DNA of 64,000 nucleotides from Streptomyces hokutonensis (lineage in GTDB: Bacteria > Actinomycetota > Actinomycetes > Streptomycetales > Streptomycetaceae), in contig NZ_BARG01000033.1 of assembly GCF_000376565.1 (NCBI RefSeq), positions 298,467-362,466 on the forward strand, written 5' to 3'. Below the pieces are notes generated by a model that saw only the letters and a list, made by a program, of their open reading frames with translations, was not told the origin of the DNA and searched no databases. Positions 27,201 to 36,520 of this stretch are shown in pieces (position 1 is the first letter of the stretch; every line of letters begins with the position of its first letter). The translations under genes were made by a program, and so were the position numbers.

Positions 27201-27227
27201 ATGAGAAAGCCCCTGCGGTGTTCTCAT
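27201..27227. promoter_or_regulatory. Inverted repeat in AT-rich promoter region of the LCP gene
   Basis: ATGAGAA (27201-27207) and TTCTCAT (27221-27227) form a 7-bp inverted repeat with a 13-base spacer. The surrounding 27176-27245 is AT-rich for this genome and includes TTGACG and TTATATT. It probably holds the promoter, and perhaps an operator, of the LCP gene. Confidence 0.4.
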
Positions 27228-27357
27228 CTGAGATTGTTATATTGCGCAACCACGCAAGCGAGGTGGGAACCCCGTCTCGTCCGACCTGACATGGCCGCGC
27301 GCCCCTGGCCGCAGCACCGACGGCCTGAACGGCCCGACCGTTTTGTGGGAGTGCCAG

Positions 27358-29082
27358 ATGACCGACCTCGGGGACGGCCCCGTGGGCCACGCCACGCGCA
27401 GCCGCACACGAGGGGTGCCCAGACCGCGGGCGGGTGAGGCCGACGAGCCGCTGCCCACCGGCGGCCGGGCCGCCTCCCGCGCCGCGGCCCGCCAGGCACC
27501 GCGCGGCGGATCCCGCGCGGCCGGCCGTGCCGCCTCGCGCCGCAAACAGCCTCCGCGCGGCAGGCGGGTGCTGAAGATCAGCGCGATATCCCTGTCGGTG
27601 GTGATCATGGTGACCGCGGGCGCCGGCTGGTGGTTCTACGAGCACCTGAACGGCAACATCAACAGCGTCCCGATCGACGACGGCGCGGGCGGCAAGGAGA
27701 AGGCAGACGCCTTCGGCCGCACTCCGATCAACCTCCTGGTGATGGGCAGCGACGCCCGGTCCAGTACGACCGACTGCAAGCTCGGCGGCGGCTGCTCGAC
27801 GACCGGTGTGCAGTCCGGGAACGGCAACGCCGACGTGGAGATGGTGGTGCACATCTCGGCGGACCGTTCCAACGCCACCGTGATGAGCATCCCCCGCGAC
27901 ACCATGACCCAGGTCCCCGCCTGCAAGGACCCCAAGAGCGGCCAGTCGACGTCCGGCTACTACGGGCAGATCAACAGCGCCCTCCAGTACGGGCAGGAAT
28001 GCCAGGTCAAGACCGTGCACGCGCTCACCGGCATCACCATCGACCACTTCGTGCAGATGGACTTCTCCGGTGTGGTGAAGATGTCCGACGCGGTCGGCGG
28101 TGTCTCGGTGTGCGTCGACGCCGACGTCTACGACACCTACTCGCACCTGAAGCTCGCCAAGGGCACCCACACCCTCAAGGGCACCGCGGCACTGGAGTTC
28201 GTGCGCTCCCGGCACGGCTTCGGCGACGGCAGCGACCTCGGCCGTACCGTCTCCCAGCACATCTTCCTCAGCGCCATGATCCGCAAGTTCAAGAGCGCAG
28301 GCACCCTCACCAACCCCTCGGCGGTCTACAACCTGGCCGACGCGGCCACGAAGGCGCTCACCGTCGACACGGGCCTGGGCACCGTCAAGAAGCTCATCGG
28401 GCTCGCCGCGGACCTGGACAAGGTGCCGACGAAGCGCATGACCTTCACCACCATGCAGACCGGCGCCGACCCGGCCAACGCCAACCGGGTCGTGCCCGCC
28501 GCCGCCGCGAAGAGCCTGTTCGCGACGATCGCCAACGACCAGTCGCTGACCAGCTCGTCCGGCAAGAAGTCGGCGGCGGCCACCGCGACCGCCACGGCGG
28601 TCGCCGTACCGGCCGCGAAGATCGCCGTCACGGTGGAGAACGGCACCAGCATCAGCGGCCGGGCCTCCACCGTCGCCACCGGCCTCATAGACGGCGGCTT
28701 CAGCTCCGGCACCACCACCGGCAACGCCTCCGTCAGCGCGACCACGACCACCCTCACCTACGGCACCGGACTGAAGGCCGAGGCCCAGACCGTGGCCAAG
28801 GCGATCGGCCTCTCCTCCTCGCACCTCAAGCAGGGAACCGGCACCGGCCTGACCCTGGTCATCGGCACGGACTGGCCCAGCGGTACGACGCTCCCCGGCG
28901 GCTCCTCGTCCCCGGCCCCGGCCGACACCAAGGCGGCCACCAGCAACGCCAAGGCCGCGACCGCCGACCAGTCCAAGTGCGCCGAGGTCAGCCCCTACAA
29001 GACCGTCAGCCTCAACGGCGTCGCGATGACCCCGACCCAGGCGTACCGGGCGGCGACGAACAAGAAGGACTCGGCGTCCTGA
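27358..29082 (+). CDS. LCP (LytR-CpsA-Psr) family cell-wall glycopolymer transferase
   Basis: This 574-residue protein has a long Arg/Ala-rich cytoplasmic N-terminus, one membrane helix (ISAISLSVVIMVTAGAGWWF), an LCP catalytic domain with LLVMGSDAR, SIPRDTM and EFVRSRHGFGDGSDLGR, and a C-terminal LytR_C domain (IAVTVENGTSISGRA). LCP enzymes attach teichoic-acid-like or other glycopolymers to peptidoglycan outside the membrane. GGGAG precedes ATG 27358. An Ala/Thr-rich tail ends the protein. It lies downstream of a GT-C-like gene, a plausible functional link. Confidence 0.92.
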   Translation: MTDLGDGPVGHATRSRTRGVPRPRAGEADEPLPTGGRAASRAAARQAPRGGSRAAGRAASRRKQPPRGRRVLKISAISLSVVIMVTAGAGWWFYEHLNGNINSVPIDDGAGGKEKADAFGRTPINLLVMGSDARSSTTDCKLGGGCSTTGVQSGNGNADVEMVVHISADRSNATVMSIPRDTMTQVPACKDPKSGQSTSGYYGQINSALQYGQECQVKTVHALTGITIDHFVQMDFSGVVKMSDAVGGVSVCVDADVYDTYSHLKLAKGTHTLKGTAALEFVRSRHGFGDGSDLGRTVSQHIFLSAMIRKFKSAGTLTNPSAVYNLADAATKALTVDTGLGTVKKLIGLAADLDKVPTKRMTFTTMQTGADPANANRVVPAAAAKSLFATIANDQSLTSSSGKKSAAATATATAVAVPAAKIAVTVENGTSISGRASTVATGLIDGGFSSGTTTGNASVSATTTTLTYGTGLKAEAQTVAKAIGLSSSHLKQGTGTGLTLVIGTDWPSGTTLPGGSSSPAPADTKAATSNAKAATADQSKCAEVSPYKTVSLNGVAMTPTQAYRAATNKKDSAS

Positions 29083-29089
29083 CCCACGG

Positions 29090-29566
29090 CTAACGCGCGG
29101 CGGCGGTCCAGGTGATGCGCGGGGGATCCACCCGCGCGCACAGCGGGCCGCCGTTCGCGTCGGTCAGGCCGAGACGGCCCACCAGCAGGCCGTCGCGCGC
29201 GGCGGCGGCGAGCACGTCGGCGGGCACGGAGTCGAGCATGAGCTTGGCGCGCCGGAACATCGTGAAGACACCGTCCCCGTCGACCGTCCCCCAGGACAGA
29301 TAGACGAACCGCAGGCCCATCCGGTGCTGCACATAGGGGCCGGTGACCACGACGCCGTCCGGCGTGACCTCCGCCGCGCACTCCAGCGTCCAGGTCGCGG
29401 ACGCGGCGTCCCCCGGCTGCGGATCGAGCAGCTCGGCAGGCCGGTCCCGGCGCTGCACGGCGACGTGGACGTCGTCGTACGTCGGGACGGGCTTGCCGGC
29501 GGGGGCGGGGAAGGTACGGCCGGGCAGGTCGACGGCGTCGATGCGGAGGTGCATACGGGCCATCAT
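29090..29566 (-). CDS. DUF5990-like protein
   Basis: This small cytoplasmic protein of 158 residues has the pattern LRIDAVDLPGR, VHVAVQRR, PGDAASATWTLE, GPYVQHRMGLRFVYLSWG and MFRRAKLMLD. This fits the uncharacterised DUF5990 family, recalled from memory. The gene ends 7 bp from the stop of the convergent LCP gene. No function can be proposed. Confidence 0.75.
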   Translation of the reverse strand: MMARMHLRIDAVDLPGRTFPAPAGKPVPTYDDVHVAVQRRDRPAELLDPQPGDAASATWTLECAAEVTPDGVVVTGPYVQHRMGLRFVYLSWGTVDGDGVFTMFRRAKLMLDSVPADVLAAAARDGLLVGRLGLTDANGGPLCARVDPPRITWTAAAR

Positions 29567-29588
29567 GCCGCGCCCGCCCTCCGTACCC

Positions 29589-30590
29589 TCAGTCGATCAA
29601 GGGGAAGTGGCAGGCGGTGTGACGACCGGAGGCCGTCGGAGTCAGCCGGGGCCGTTCCGTGGCGCAGAGCTCACGCGCGTAAGGACAGCGGGTGCGGAAC
29701 GGGCATCCCGTCGGCTTGTCCACCGGGTTGGGCACCTCACCGGTCAGCACGATCCGCTCGCGGCGCGGCGCGTCCGCACCGTCGTCGATGTCCGGGACCG
29801 CCGACAACAGCGCCTGCGTGTACGGATGCGCCGGCTCCTTGTACAGGGCCTCCGTCTCATCGAGTTCGACGATCTCCCCGAGATACATGACCGCGATCCG
29901 GTCCGACACATGCCGGACCACCCCGAGGTCGTGCGCGATGAAGACGTACGTGAGCGCGAACTCCTCCTGAAGATCCGCGAACAGGTTCAACACCTGTGCC
30001 TGGATGGACACATCGAGCGCCGACACCGGTTCGTCGGCGACGATCAGCTTCGGGTTCGTCGCCAACGCCCGCGCGATACCGATGCGTTGCCGCTGCCCAC
30101 CGGAGAACTCGTGCGGATAGCGGTCCAGATGGGCCGCCGCCAGCCCTACGACGTCGAAGAGCTCGGCGACCCGACGGCGCACGGCGGCGGCGTCGCCGTA
30201 CCGGTGCACGAGCAGCGGCTCCGCCACGATGTCCCCGGCGCGGCGGCGCGGGTTCAGCGAGGCCTGCGGGTCCTGGAACACCAGCTGCATCCCGGGACGT
30301 ACGGGGCGCAGCCGCCGCGTGGACAGGGTGCTGATGTCCTGGCCGTCGAACTCGACCCGCCCGCCCGTGAGTTCGGTGAGCCGGACCAGACAGCGGCCGA
30401 GCGTCGACTTGCCGCAGCCCGACTCGCCGACGATGCCTAGCGTCTCCCCACCGCGCACCTCCAGCGACACCCCGTCCACGGCCCGCAGCACCCTGCGGTG
30501 CCGGGAGAACCCGTCGGCGCGCAGGGGATAGTGCTTGGTGACGTCGGAGGCGCGCAGCAGCACCTCTGACGGTGTCGTTCGCGCGGTCAC
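29589..30590 (-). CDS. Oligopeptide/dipeptide ABC transporter ATP-binding protein (DppF-like)
   Basis: The 333-residue ATPase has Walker A GESGCGKST, signature FSGGQRQR, Walker B LIVADEP and the His of FIAHD. The C-terminal oligopeptide_HPY region (HPYTQALL ... GCPFRTRCPYA) carries the Cys set that can bind a 4Fe-4S cluster in this family. It energises import together with the DppD-like ATPase. The GTG start overlaps the stop of that gene (GTGA). It is the last gene of the leftward peptide operon. Confidence 0.94.
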   Translation of the reverse strand: MTARTTPSEVLLRASDVTKHYPLRADGFSRHRRVLRAVDGVSLEVRGGETLGIVGESGCGKSTLGRCLVRLTELTGGRVEFDGQDISTLSTRRLRPVRPGMQLVFQDPQASLNPRRRAGDIVAEPLLVHRYGDAAAVRRRVAELFDVVGLAAAHLDRYPHEFSGGQRQRIGIARALATNPKLIVADEPVSALDVSIQAQVLNLFADLQEEFALTYVFIAHDLGVVRHVSDRIAVMYLGEIVELDETEALYKEPAHPYTQALLSAVPDIDDGADAPRRERIVLTGEVPNPVDKPTGCPFRTRCPYARELCATERPRLTPTASGRHTACHFPLID

Positions 30591-31633
30591 GGTGTCGCCT
30601 CTCGTTCCAGGTCCGGTACGTCCGTCGCCGCGGCCCGTGCGGTCAGGCGCAGCGCGGCGCGGTCGTCGTCGGGCAGCCAGCAGGCATCGCGGTGCGCGCT
30701 GCCGGCGAAGTCCCTCAACTGCGGTCGCTCCGCGCACTGTTCGTGCCGCAACCGGCACCGGGGCGCGAACGCGCACCCCTCCGGCAGGTCCCCCGGCGCC
30801 ACCGGCATTCCCGCGATGGTGGGCAGCCGCCGCAGCCGGGGCCCGCCCACGCGGGGCACCGAGTCGAGCAGTCCCCAGGTGTACGGGTGCCGCGGTCCGT
30901 GGAACACCGCCCGGCGCGGGCCCTCCTCGGCCGCCCGGCCGCCGTACATGACCAGGACCCGGTCGGCGATCTGCGAGATGACGCCCATGTCGTGCGTGAT
31001 GAGGACGACGGCCGAGCCCTCCGTGTTCAACTCCCGCATCAGGTCGAGTATTTGGGCCTGGACCGTCACGTCGAGGGCCGTGGTCGGCTCGTCGGCGATC
31101 AGCAGCGCGGGGCCGCAGGAGAGGGCCATCGCGATGACCGCGCGCTGCCGCATGCCGCCGGAGAACTCATGCGGGTAGGCGTTCGCGCGCGAGGCCGCGT
31201 CGGGGATGCCGACGTCGGAGAGGAGACCGACGGCACGCGCGTGGGCCTCCTTGCGGGAGACCTTCTCGTGCGCCCGGATCTGCTCGGCGATCTGCCAGCC
31301 CACGGTGTACACGGGCGTGAGCGCGGTCATCGGGTCCTGGAAGACCATGGCGATCTCCCGGCCTCGTACCGCCCGCATGTCCTTGTCGGGCAGGGCGAGC
31401 AAGTCCCGCCCACGGAAGCGGACTTCGCCCTCGACGGTGACGTTCGGACTGGTCAGCAGGCGGAGCACGGCCAGCATCGAGACGCTCTTGCCCGAGCCCG
31501 ACTCGCCCACCACGCCCAGGATTTCACCGGGCGCCACCGAGAAGGACAGGCCGTCGACGACCGTGACGGAGCCTCGGCGGGTGCGGAAGGACACCCTCAA
31601 GTCGCGTACGTCCAGCAGGGGTTGGTCAGGCAT
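30587..31633 (-). CDS. Oligopeptide/dipeptide ABC transporter ATP-binding protein (DppD-like)
   Basis: The 348-residue ATPase has Walker A GESGSGKSV, signature FSGGMRQR, Walker B LLIADEPTTALD and ITHD. The C-terminal HPYTWGLLDSVP and EGCAFAPRCRLRHEQC Cys-rich region is present. It overlaps the DppB-like gene by 8 bp and the DppF-like gene by 4 bp, so all are translated from one message. The last 30 residues are Ala/Asp-rich and less conserved. Confidence 0.94.
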   Translation of the reverse strand: MPDQPLLDVRDLRVSFRTRRGSVTVVDGLSFSVAPGEILGVVGESGSGKSVSMLAVLRLLTSPNVTVEGEVRFRGRDLLALPDKDMRAVRGREIAMVFQDPMTALTPVYTVGWQIAEQIRAHEKVSRKEAHARAVGLLSDVGIPDAASRANAYPHEFSGGMRQRAVIAMALSCGPALLIADEPTTALDVTVQAQILDLMRELNTEGSAVVLITHDMGVISQIADRVLVMYGGRAAEEGPRRAVFHGPRHPYTWGLLDSVPRVGGPRLRRLPTIAGMPVAPGDLPEGCAFAPRCRLRHEQCAERPQLRDFAGSAHRDACWLPDDDRAALRLTARAAATDVPDLEREATP

Positions 31634-32591
31634 GGCGGGCCCTCGGGTCGAGTCGGGCGTACAGGATGTCCACCAGGGCGTTGGCGAGGACGACGAAGAA
31701 CGCCGCGTACAGGACCGTGCCCATGATCACGGGCAGGTCCAGGTTCTGGAGGGCGTCGAAGGTGAGCTTGCCGATGCCGGGGAGGCCGAAGACCACCTCG
31801 GTGAGCAGCGCGGCGCCGCCCACCAGCGCGCCGAAGTCCAGGCCGAACAGCGACACGATCGGGATCAGCGAGCAGCGCAGGGCGTGCCGGATCAGGATGC
31901 GCCGCTCGGAGAGGCCCTTGGCACGCGCGGTGCGGACGTAGTCCTCGTTCAGCGCGCCGACGACCTCGCCGCGCAGCAGCCGGGCGTAGATCCCGGCGTA
32001 CAGCAGCGCGAGCGTCAGCCAGGGGAACAGGAGGTGCAGGGCCCACTGGCCGGGGTGGTCGAGGCCGACGTAACCCGGCGGCGGCACCCAGGAGAACACC
32101 GAACTGTGCAGCTGCTTCTGGGTGATGAGGTTGACGACCTCGCCGAGCCAGTAGGCCGGCAGCGAGACCCCGACCACGCCGACGAGCATGATCAGCGGGT
32201 CGGCCGCCCTGCCGCGCAGGGCTGCCGCTGCCGTGCCCATGATGATGCCGGCCGTCATCCAGATCAACGCGGCGCCGATGACGAGGGAGAGGGTCACCGG
32301 GGTGGCCTGCACGATCTGCGGGATCACGCGGGAGCCGCGGTTGACGAACGACTCCAGGTCGCGGTCGATCAACAGGTGCCGCATCATCAGCAGATAGCGG
32401 ATGGGCATCGGACGGTCGAGGCCGAACGAGTGCCGCACCTGGGCGAGCGTGGCCGGGTCGGCGTTGCGGCCCGCGATGCGCGCGGCGGGGTCGACTCCCG
32501 GTGTGGCGAAGAAGATCAGGAAGACCAGCACACTGATCGCGAACATCACCAGCAGGGCGGACGCGAAGCGTTTGACGATGAACTGGAGCAT
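31626..32591 (-). CDS. ABC transporter permease (DppB-like)
   Basis: The 321-residue inner-membrane permease starts MLQFIVKRFASALLVMFAIS, typical of DppB. It has several membrane helices and the EAA loop EDYVRTARAKGLSERRILIRH. It pairs with the DppC-like permease to form the channel. ATG 32591 is five bases after the upstream stop, with GAGGGG ahead of it. Confidence 0.93.
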   Translation of the reverse strand: MLQFIVKRFASALLVMFAISVLVFLIFFATPGVDPAARIAGRNADPATLAQVRHSFGLDRPMPIRYLLMMRHLLIDRDLESFVNRGSRVIPQIVQATPVTLSLVIGAALIWMTAGIIMGTAAAALRGRAADPLIMLVGVVGVSLPAYWLGEVVNLITQKQLHSSVFSWVPPPGYVGLDHPGQWALHLLFPWLTLALLYAGIYARLLRGEVVGALNEDYVRTARAKGLSERRILIRHALRCSLIPIVSLFGLDFGALVGGAALLTEVVFGLPGIGKLTFDALQNLDLPVIMGTVLYAAFFVVLANALVDILYARLDPRARHA

Positions 32592-32596
32592 GGCTC

Positions 32597-33625
32597 TCAC
32601 ACCCCTCCGCGCAGCCGGGCGCCCGGGTCGAGCGCGTCGCGCACGCCGTCGCCGAGGACGTTGAGGGCCGCCGTGGTGAGCGCGATCAGCAGGCCGGGCG
32701 CGATCGTCACGGCGGGACGGGTGTAGAGGAGCCCGAGTCCGTCCTCGATGATCGTGCCCCAACTGGCGTCCGGCGGCTGGACACCGACCGACAGGAAGGA
32801 CAGCGCCGACTCGGTCAGCATGGCCAGTGCGGTCATCAGCGGCACGAACACGATGGCCGTGGGCAGCACGTTCGGCAGCACCTCGCGGCGCAGGATGCGC
32901 ACGGTCGGCGCCCCGGAGCCGACGGCCGCCTGGATGTACTCCTTGTTGCGCAGCACCAGCACCTGACCGCGCAACGGGCGTGCGATGTACGGGACATAGA
33001 TCGCCGCGATGATCGCGACGGGCAGCCAGAGACTCCCCGCCTCGACGGTGAGCGGGCCCAGATGCAGCCCGTCGGTGAGCAGGACGACCGAGAGGCAGAT
33101 CGCCAGCAGGTACACCGGGAACGCCCAAATGACGTCCAGGACACGGGAGATGACGGCGTCGACGACACCGCCCGCGTACCCGGCGACGACCCCGACGACC
33201 GTACCGAGGGCGCAGGTGAGCAGCGCCGCCGTGAACCCGATGAACAGGCTCGTCCGGCCGCCGTAGAGCAGCCGGGCCATCACGTCACGGCCCTGGTTGT
33301 CGGCGCCGAGGAAGTAGTGGGCGGGGTCCCAGGTCGGGCCGATCGGGGTGACGCCGAGGCCGAGGCCGGTGCTGCTCGGGGTGAGCACCGGCACGGTCTT
33401 CCCGTCGACGACCGTGGTGCCGGAGACATGGGACTGGAAGGGATCGGTGTGGGCGATGTGGTGCGCGTACAGCGGCGCGCACAGGGTCGCCAGGACGACG
33501 AGGAAGAGGACGACGGCCGCGGCGAGCGCCGACCTGTTGTGCAGCAGGTCGGCGCCGGCCGTCCGCCAGGGGCCCGGCGAGCGCCGGGCCTCCACGGTGG
33601 CCAACTCGGGTGCGGCGGTGCTCAC
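32597..33625 (-). CDS. ABC transporter permease (DppC-like)
   Basis: The 342-residue permease has the OppC N-terminal helix (LAAAVVLFLVVLATL), LGADNQGRDVMARLLYG, and the EAA loop KEYIQAAVGSGAPTVRILRR. Compared with usual DppC proteins (about 300 residues) it has a longer periplasmic segment after the first helix. GTG 33625 overlaps the binding-protein stop (GTGA). ATG 33634 in frame is an alternative. Confidence 0.93.
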   Translation of the reverse strand: MSTAAPELATVEARRSPGPWRTAGADLLHNRSALAAAVVLFLVVLATLCAPLYAHHIAHTDPFQSHVSGTTVVDGKTVPVLTPSSTGLGLGVTPIGPTWDPAHYFLGADNQGRDVMARLLYGGRTSLFIGFTAALLTCALGTVVGVVAGYAGGVVDAVISRVLDVIWAFPVYLLAICLSVVLLTDGLHLGPLTVEAGSLWLPVAIIAAIYVPYIARPLRGQVLVLRNKEYIQAAVGSGAPTVRILRREVLPNVLPTAIVFVPLMTALAMLTESALSFLSVGVQPPDASWGTIIEDGLGLLYTRPAVTIAPGLLIALTTAALNVLGDGVRDALDPGARLRGGV

Positions 33626-35346
33626 TTGACCCATGTCTGGCCGACGAGCATGTAGAACTGCTTGCTGAACTGGTAGTTGCCCAGCCGCTTCGACGTGAAG
33701 TCGATGATCTTCGGGTTGATCAGCGGGACGACCGGGGACTGCCGCATGATCGCCTGGTCGATCGCGCCCCACTGCGTGTTGGCGGCCGTCGGGTCGGTCT
33801 GCGCGGTCTTCAGCGCGCTCTGCATCTTCGCGTCGACGCCCTTGTCGCAGAAGCCCGAGATGTTGATGCTGGAGTCGCTTCCCGGGTGGAACGCGGCGCA
33901 GGAGAACAGCACGTTGAGGAAGTCCGAGGCCGCCGGATAGTCCTGGTACCAAGAGGTCAGGGCGAGTTGGACCTTGTTCTTGGTGTTCTGGATGTAGGTG
34001 AACTGGATGTTCCCCGACAGCGGCTTGAGCGTCGCCTTGTAGCCGAGCTGGGTGAGCAGGCTCTGCAGGTACTGTCCGATCGACTTGTTGACGTCGTCGT
34101 CCTGCACGACGATGCCGACCTCCTGCCCGGCCGTACCGGACTGCTTCACCAGCGCCTTGGCCGTGGCGAGGTCCGCGGCCGTCCAGGTCTTGCCGCCGCC
34201 CTTGGTGTAGTCGCAGGAGTCGACGTGCCCGGGGAAGCCCGGCGGCAGGATCGTGCATGCGGGGGAGGCGAGGTTGGTGCCGCCGTAGAGCCGCACCACG
34301 GCGGACCGGTCCACGGCCCAGTTGATGGCCTGACGCGCCAACTTGTTGTTGAACGGAGCCATGTTGACGTTCAGCGTCGCGTACCAGAACGCGGTCAGCG
34401 GGTTCACATGCGCCTGGGCGGTGTACTTGGTGCCGATCTCGTTGAGGCGGTCGGCGGGCGGCGGGTCGTACATCCAGTCCGCCTGGCCGTTCTCGACGGC
34501 GGTCACCTCGGACTCGACGGTCTGCCCGAAGGTGTAGTCGATCTCGTCCGGGTACCCCTGCGGCTCGGCCTCCCGCGACCACTCCTTGAAGTGCGGGTTG
34601 CGCACCAGCTTCAGCGCGCGGTTCGGGTCGTAGGAGGCCGCCATGTACGGGCCGGTCGTCGGCAGCGGCTTCGTGCCCGCGTCCTTCGTCGGCGAGTCCT
34701 TCGGCACGATGCTGGCGTGCGGGACGGCGAGCTTGTACGGGAACTCCGAGTCCGGCGCGGTGAGGTTGATCGTGACCGTGTTCGCCGTCGCGTCACCGGT
34801 CACGCCGCCCTTGAGCGTGCAGGACGCGGGTGTCTTCAGACAGGCGGTGGCGCCGACGATGCCGTTGTAGAAGGTGCCCGCGGTGGGGCTGGAGACCTTG
34901 AAGATCCGCTGGAAGGACGCCACCACGTCGTCGGTGGTCAGCGCCTTGCCGTTGGAGAAGGTGATGCCCTTGCGGAGTGTGAAGGTGTACGTCTTCCCGC
35001 CGTTGCTGACCTTGGGCATCGCCGCGGCCAGGTCCGGGACGACCGTGAACGAGGCCTGTCCGCCGACCTTCTTGAACGACAGCAGCCCGTCGTACATCGA
35101 CTGGTACAACTGCCAGTACTGGAGCGTGTAGTTGACCTGCGGATCGATGCTGCCGGCGGCCGCGTGGGCGACCAGTTTCAGCGTGCCGCCCTTGTGCTGC
35201 GGCAGGAAGGCGGAAGAGCCGGACGCCGACGAGGACGTGGTCGCGTCGGCGGAGGAGCTGCCGTCGGAGGACGAACAGGCGGCGGTGGTCAGGGCGAGGG
35301 CGACGGTGGCGGCGGCGAACGCGCTCCGTCTCGTGGTGCGGGACAT
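33622..35346 (-). CDS. ABC transporter peptide-binding lipoprotein (family 5 SBP)
   Basis: The 574-residue protein has a lipoprotein signal with lipobox LTTAAC, then a Ser-rich tether. The SBP_bac_5 domain follows (SIDPQVNYTLQYWQLYQSMYD, DLAAAMPKVSNGGKTYTF, LRKGITFSNGKALT). It captures peptides, or in some family members other solutes, outside the membrane. Its place behind a proline iminopeptidase gene suggests proline-containing or N-terminally trimmed peptides (inference). It is the first transporter gene of the operon and overlaps the next by 4 bp. Confidence 0.94.
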   Translation of the reverse strand: MSRTTRRSAFAAATVALALTTAACSSSDGSSSADATTSSSASGSSAFLPQHKGGTLKLVAHAAAGSIDPQVNYTLQYWQLYQSMYDGLLSFKKVGGQASFTVVPDLAAAMPKVSNGGKTYTFTLRKGITFSNGKALTTDDVVASFQRIFKVSSPTAGTFYNGIVGATACLKTPASCTLKGGVTGDATANTVTINLTAPDSEFPYKLAVPHASIVPKDSPTKDAGTKPLPTTGPYMAASYDPNRALKLVRNPHFKEWSREAEPQGYPDEIDYTFGQTVESEVTAVENGQADWMYDPPPADRLNEIGTKYTAQAHVNPLTAFWYATLNVNMAPFNNKLARQAINWAVDRSAVVRLYGGTNLASPACTILPPGFPGHVDSCDYTKGGGKTWTAADLATAKALVKQSGTAGQEVGIVVQDDDVNKSIGQYLQSLLTQLGYKATLKPLSGNIQFTYIQNTKNKVQLALTSWYQDYPAASDFLNVLFSCAAFHPGSDSSINISGFCDKGVDAKMQSALKTAQTDPTAANTQWGAIDQAIMRQSPVVPLINPKIIDFTSKRLGNYQFSKQFYMLVGQTWVK

Positions 35347-35416
35347 CCAGGGAACTCCCGTCGGAGGAAGGGCTGTTGGATCGGCCAGGGGGTGGGCCGT
35401 GGACTGGGCCGGGGGG

Positions 35417-36313
35417 TCAGTCGGTGGAGTCGAGGAACGTGCCCACGACCCGGAGGTAGAGCTCTTCCTCCTCGACGTGCGGCATGTGGCTGGAGTGCTC
35501 GAACATGTGCCAGCGCACGTCGGGGATGTGGTCGGCGAAAGGACGCAGCGTCTCGGGGGTCGCCTCGTCGTACCGTCCGGACACCAGCAGGGTCGGTGCC
35601 TCGACCAGGTGCAGCCGGTCGATCACGGACCAGTCCTTGAGCGTGCCGACGACATGGAACTCGTTGGGCCCGTTCATCGTGTGGTACACGGTCGGGTCGG
35701 CCGCGATGTTCTCCCAAGTGGCCTGCACCTCGGGCGGGTTGGGGGTCAGGCGGCACACATGGCGTTCGTTGAAGACCTGCTCGGCGGCGAGGTAGTCGGG
35801 GTGGTCGGTGGTCCCGGCGGCCTCGTGGGCGAGCAGGGTGCGCTGGACCTCGGGCGGCAGCTGGCCGCGCAGTTCGGCCGCCGCCGCGAGCCACAGCTCC
35901 ATGGATGCGGGGGAGTTGGCGATGACCAGCCCGCGCAGCCCGGCCGGCCGGCGCACGGCGTGCTCGGCGGCGAGCATGCCGCCCCAGGACTGCCCGAGGA
36001 GGTGATAGGCATCGGCGATGCCCAACTCCTTGAGCAGATTGTCGAGTTCGTCGAGGAAGAGCGGGACGGTCCAGAAGTCGGCGCCCTCGTCGGGCAGATG
36101 CGTGGACAGCCCGGTGCCGAGCTGGTCGTAGTGCACCACTTGGCGTCCCTGCTCGGCGATGCCCGCGATGCTGAGGGTGTAGTTGTGACCGGCGCCGGGT
36201 CCGCCATGCAGGACGACCAGGGGTGTCCTGCCGGGCGTGCCGGTGATCCGGTACCAGGTCGAATGGCCGTTGAAGTCGACGGTGCCGGTGTGATTCGGTT
36301 CGGGAATCGCCAC
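35417..36313 (-). CDS. Proline iminopeptidase (alpha/beta-hydrolase, S33)
   Basis: The 298-residue cytoplasmic hydrolase has the oxyanion motif LHGGPGAGHNY and nucleophile GQSWGG. The catalytic Asp is likely in SGRYDEATPE and the His in HSSHMPHVEE, as in prolyl aminopeptidases and proline-amide hydrolases. It removes N-terminal proline from small peptides. GTG 36313 has GGGAGG seven bases upstream. It leads the leftward operon with the peptide importer, 70 bp before the binding-protein gene. Confidence 0.9.
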   Translation of the reverse strand: MAIPEPNHTGTVDFNGHSTWYRITGTPGRTPLVVLHGGPGAGHNYTLSIAGIAEQGRQVVHYDQLGTGLSTHLPDEGADFWTVPLFLDELDNLLKELGIADAYHLLGQSWGGMLAAEHAVRRPAGLRGLVIANSPASMELWLAAAAELRGQLPPEVQRTLLAHEAAGTTDHPDYLAAEQVFNERHVCRLTPNPPEVQATWENIAADPTVYHTMNGPNEFHVVGTLKDWSVIDRLHLVEAPTLLVSGRYDEATPETLRPFADHIPDVRWHMFEHSSHMPHVEEEELYLRVVGTFLDSTD

Positions 36314-36413
36314 GCGAGGGCCTCCCAGGAGGGCCGTCCGCCAGGCCGTTTTGCGGGCCTGGCCTCTGGCTGAAACGAAAAGGATGTGACGGATGGCTGC
36401 GATAGTGATTGGG

Positions 36414-36440
36414 TAAAAGGTCAGCGCACAAGACCTTTTA
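36414..36440. promoter_or_regulatory. 27-bp palindromic operator candidate between peptide operon and GntR gene
   Basis: TAAAAGGTC (36414-36422) and GACCTTTTA (36432-36440) are perfect 9-bp arms separated by 9 bases. The element lies 101 bp upstream of the proline iminopeptidase start and 80 bp upstream of the regulator start. It is probably bound by the FadR/GntR protein, controlling both directions (inference). Confidence 0.65.
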
Positions 36441-36520
36441 GCGGGGGCTGGGCAAGACGTAACGGCGAGTTCACGTGGCCCGCCCGCGTTTACAGCGGCG
36501 GCATTGAAGGGGGAGGACAA

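Noticed and set aside
36386..36520. Upstream GTG start for the GntR regulator
   Set aside because: It would put the perfect 27-bp palindrome in coding sequence and add residues not typical of the family. CTG 36521 has a much better ribosome binding site, though this is not proven.
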